Origin: Paenibacillus sp. OV219
GTDB lineage: Bacteria; Bacillota; Bacilli; Paenibacillales; Paenibacillaceae
Length of the DNA: 64,000 nucleotides
NCBI RefSeq assembly: GCF_900110075.1
Contig: NZ_FOCJ01000011.1
Coordinates: 121,083 to 185,082 of the forward strand
Reading direction: 5' to 3'
In this document: positions 63,724 to 64,000 of the stretch, piece by piece
How positions within the stretch are numbered: the first letter of the stretch is position 1
How the letters are laid out: every line of letters begins with the position of its first letter
Made by a program: the position numbers and the translations under genes
The notes under the pieces: generated by a model
Databases searched by the model: none
Told to the model about the DNA's origin: nothing
The model's input: the letters and a program-made list of their open reading frames with translations, nothing else

Positions 63724-64000
63724 ATTATGGAGAGTTTGATCCTGGCTCAGGACGAACGCTGGCGGCGTGCCTAATACATGCAAGTCGAGCGGAGTTATTC
63801 CTTCGGGGATAGCTTAGCGGCGGACGGGTGAGTAACACGTAGGCAACCTGCCTGTAAGATCGGGATAACATTCGGAAACGGATGCTAATACCGGATAAAC
63901 AACTGAGCTGCATGGCTGAGTTGGGAAAGACGGTGCAAGCTGTCACTTACAGATGGGCCTGCGGTGCATTAGCTAGTTGGTGGGGTAACGGCTCACCAAG
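63724..64000 (+). rRNA. rrs: 16S ribosomal RNA, 5' part
   Basis: The sequence begins at the universal AGAGTTTGATCCTGGCTCAG (63731) and continues through the conserved GACGAACGCTGGCGGCGTGC, the V1 loop (GAGTTATTCCTTCGGGGATA) and into V2 at the window's edge. V1-V2 and GTAGGCAACCTGCCTGTAAGA fit Paenibacillaceae. About 1250 bases lie beyond the window. Confidence 0.98.

Overview
The window reads as a chromosomal segment of a spore-forming, low-to-mid GC Firmicute of the family Paenibacillaceae, most likely Paenibacillus or a close relative. The evidence is the partial 16S rRNA at the right end, the sporulation genes spo0F and bofA, a Gram-positive SRP RNA with Alu domain, a T-box leader, a c-di-AMP riboswitch, and gene order shared with Bacillus subtilis (ywhD, pbpG-speE-speB, ywiB-argS, rpoE-pyrG-spo0F-fbaA-murA-rho-rpmE, and scr-dnaX-yaaK-recR-yaaL-bofA-rrn). 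The species cannot be named from the sequence alone.

Layout. 1-13 kb is accessory and housekeeping: a Fur-boxed HugZ-like start, an EamA transporter, a secreted tyrosine phosphatase, a secreted Calx-beta/YfaP-type protein, a dihydroorotate-dehydrogenase-like membrane fusion broken by an in-frame stop, a secreted stalk-domain protein, metallo-beta-lactamase-fold hydrolases, a CYTH/HD pair, exonuclease III and a ChbG-type deacetylase. 13-30 kb holds a chemotaxis receptor, a nucleotidyltransferase, a CPA2 antiporter, an MFS/acetylxylan-esterase operon, a 1571-residue Lhr-type helicase preceded by a 12-copy 14-bp tandem repeat, a riboswitch-controlled NlpC/P60 hydrolase, and a membrane protein/M1 peptidase pair. 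30-41 kb holds ywhD, a heterodimeric ABC exporter, an SDR/VOC pair followed by a truncated cupin gene, a TIM-barrel epimerase, a class A PBP, and speE-speB. 42-47 kb is built around two different arginyl-tRNA synthetases: one behind an arginine T-box, the other in the ancestral ywiB-argS position. 47-64 kb is core: a subtilase, the rpoE-to-rpmE block, SRP RNA, a PAS histidine kinase, dnaX to bofA, and the start of an rRNA operon.

How the parts work together. Spo0F at 51 kb and the PAS kinase at 58 kb are plausible partners in the sporulation phosphorelay, and BofA acts later in the same programme. SpeB and SpeE make putrescine and spermidine from arginine-derived agmatine, while the T-box argS would respond to uncharged tRNA-Arg. 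The pyrG leader has the promoter, GGGC start and downstream terminator expected for CTP-sensing reiterative transcription.

Most of the window is ordinary chromosome and I saw no phage, CRISPR array, insertion sequence or defence island. The least explained signals are: seven copies of a 25-nt module (GYTAACGRA, nine variable bases, CSTTATT) in three intergenic regions; the 14-bp tandem array upstream of the helicase; the DHODH-like membrane fusion whose stop codon sits in the loop of a perfect 10-bp inverted repeat; the two-ArgRS arrangement; and a terminator whose 3' arm is also the ribosome binding site of the next gene.
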